Assembly (NCBI RefSeq): GCF_900129315.1
Contig: NZ_FQUS01000018.1
Coordinates: 1 to 64,000 of the forward strand
Direction of reading: 5' to 3'
Length of the DNA stretch: 64,000 bases
DNA from: Fodinibius roseus
GTDB taxonomy: Bacteria; Bacteroidota; Rhodothermia; Balneolales; Balneolaceae
Below are positions 63,359-64,000 of the stretch, piece by piece. The notes below the pieces were generated by a model. That model had not been told where the DNA came from. It searched no databases and saw nothing but the letters and a program-made list of their open reading frames with translations. The translations under genes were made by a program, and so were the position numbers. Position 1 is the first letter of the stretch. Every line of letters starts with the position of its first letter.

Positions 63359-64000
63359 ATGGATAAGATTCTACATTTTTTTCGTCCGCTTATTACCTAC
63401 AATTATAATTACCCGTATTGGGTATTGAGTGTAACGATCCTGCTGGCAATAGTGCTGGGGAGCTTTGCCGTTCAGTTGTCCATTGACACCGACCTCGCCA
63501 ATCTTTTACCCAAAAATAACCCGCATGTTAAAGCACTGGATGAGCTGCAGGAGACCGTAGGAGGAGAAACCGCTATGGAAGTGGCCATCAAGTCCCCGAG
63601 TTTTGAGGATAATAAGCGGTTTGCCGAGGATCTGATAGAAAAAAGCCTGGCGCTGTACGACGAGCAGCATGACCGGCCCTTTTTCGAACGGGCGGAGTTT
63701 CGCAAAGAAACCGCTTTTTTGAGGGATAATGCGCTGTATTTTGCCACCCCCGGTGAATTAAATGATATTGAGACCTATCTGAAAGATGAAATTCAGTCGG
63801 CCAAAGAGGGGGCAAATCCCTTTTTAGTGGATTTTGGAGAAGAGGAAGAGGAGGAAGATGCGGAAGCGGATGAAGAGCTTCAGGATTTTGAGCAAAGCTA
63901 TGAAGACCTGATCCCCCCCGAGTATCCCGTTAGTCCCGATAGCACGGTCATGGTCTTTAAACTTTATCCCACCGGCTCCAAAAGCAATCTGGACTACTTG
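63359..64000 (+). CDS. RND/MMPL-type exporter, N-terminal part (runs off the window)
   Basis: From ATG 63359 (GGAG seven bases upstream) the frame stays open to the end of the window, 214 codons. The first membrane helix is VLSVTILLAIVLGSFAVQL (about 23-41), and is followed by SIDTDLANLLPKNNPHVKALDEL, the characteristic start of hydrophobe/amphiphile RND exporters, with the first periplasmic loop after it. This loop carries an acidic run GEEEEEEDAEADEEL (about 165-180), which is unusual. The rest of the protein lies outside, so substrate and domain count are unknown. Confidence 0.85.
   Translation, partial: MDKILHFFRPLITYNYNYPYWVLSVTILLAIVLGSFAVQLSIDTDLANLLPKNNPHVKALDELQETVGGETAMEVAIKSPSFEDNKRFAEDLIEKSLALYDEQHDRPFFERAEFRKETAFLRDNALYFATPGELNDIETYLKDEIQSAKEGANPFLVDFGEEEEEEDAEADEELQDFEQSYEDLIPPEYPVSPDSTVMVFKLYPTGSKSNLDYL

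Overview
The window looks like a chromosomal segment of a Gram-negative, polysaccharide-degrading bacterium of the Bacteroidota/Balneolota-Rhodothermota group. The reasons are four SusC-type TonB-dependent receptors each followed by a SusD lipoprotein, an ECF sigma/FecR/STN-receptor signalling set, a DUF3127 protein, DUF4168-like lipoproteins and mid GC with an AT-rich patch. The lineage is inference; no rRNA or ribosomal protein is present. There are no phage genes, insertion sequences or CRISPR arrays.

Layout. 0-4.2 kb: a SusC receptor gene broken at its 5' end, next to an intact SusD gene. 4.2-8.3 kb: a multi-PAS hybrid histidine kinase, then a gene-free stretch with four terminator-like hairpins. 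8.4-13.6 kb: tRNA-Leu(CAA), a DUF4168-like lipoprotein, a DUF3127 protein with an SSB-like tail, a glycosyltransferase, a secreted protein and galE. 14.4-17.5 kb: a metallopeptidase-like / TolB-like propeller / outer-membrane barrel fusion. 18-30 kb: a polysaccharide utilisation locus (SusC/SusD, two heparinase II/III-fold lyases, one PL8 lyase). 30.7-35.5 kb: another SusC/SusD pair. 35.9-47.6 kb: ECF sigma factor, FecR anti-sigma, an STN-containing SusC with SusD, a sugar dehydrogenase/cytochrome c fusion and a BNR-type propeller. 47.8-60.2 kb: LldP-type permease, cupin, Gfo/Idh/MocA oxidoreductase, GH88 unsaturated glucuronyl hydrolase, short-chain dehydrogenase, DASS transporter, PmoA-like (DUF6807) protein and a DUF6797/cytochrome c protein. 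60.7-64 kb: an HTTM-like membrane protein with a small partner, a DUF3047 protein and the start of an RND/MMPL exporter.

How the genes may work together (inference). Extracellular or periplasmic lyases cut a uronic-acid polysaccharide, SusC/D pairs bind and import oligomers, GH88 releases unsaturated uronate in the cytoplasm, and the cupin and SDR may turn it into a 2-keto-3-deoxy sugar route. No sulfatase is visible, so a non-sulfated polymer (hyaluronan, heparosan, glucuronan, xanthan-like or bacterial exopolysaccharide) is favoured. Two exported proteins ending in c-type cytochromes suggest that an oxidative step is coupled to lyase cleavage.

Most interesting points: an AT-rich block of about 7.4 kb whose two edges fall inside genes, so that a receptor keeps a native-looking signalling N terminus on a foreign-looking barrel and SusD partner; two 141-bp repeats with terminal inverted repeats that lie just ahead of genes; a strand-biased GGGGGACT octamer; a nested RNA-leader candidate at 50.46-50.53 kb; and the redox proteins inside the lyase locus.
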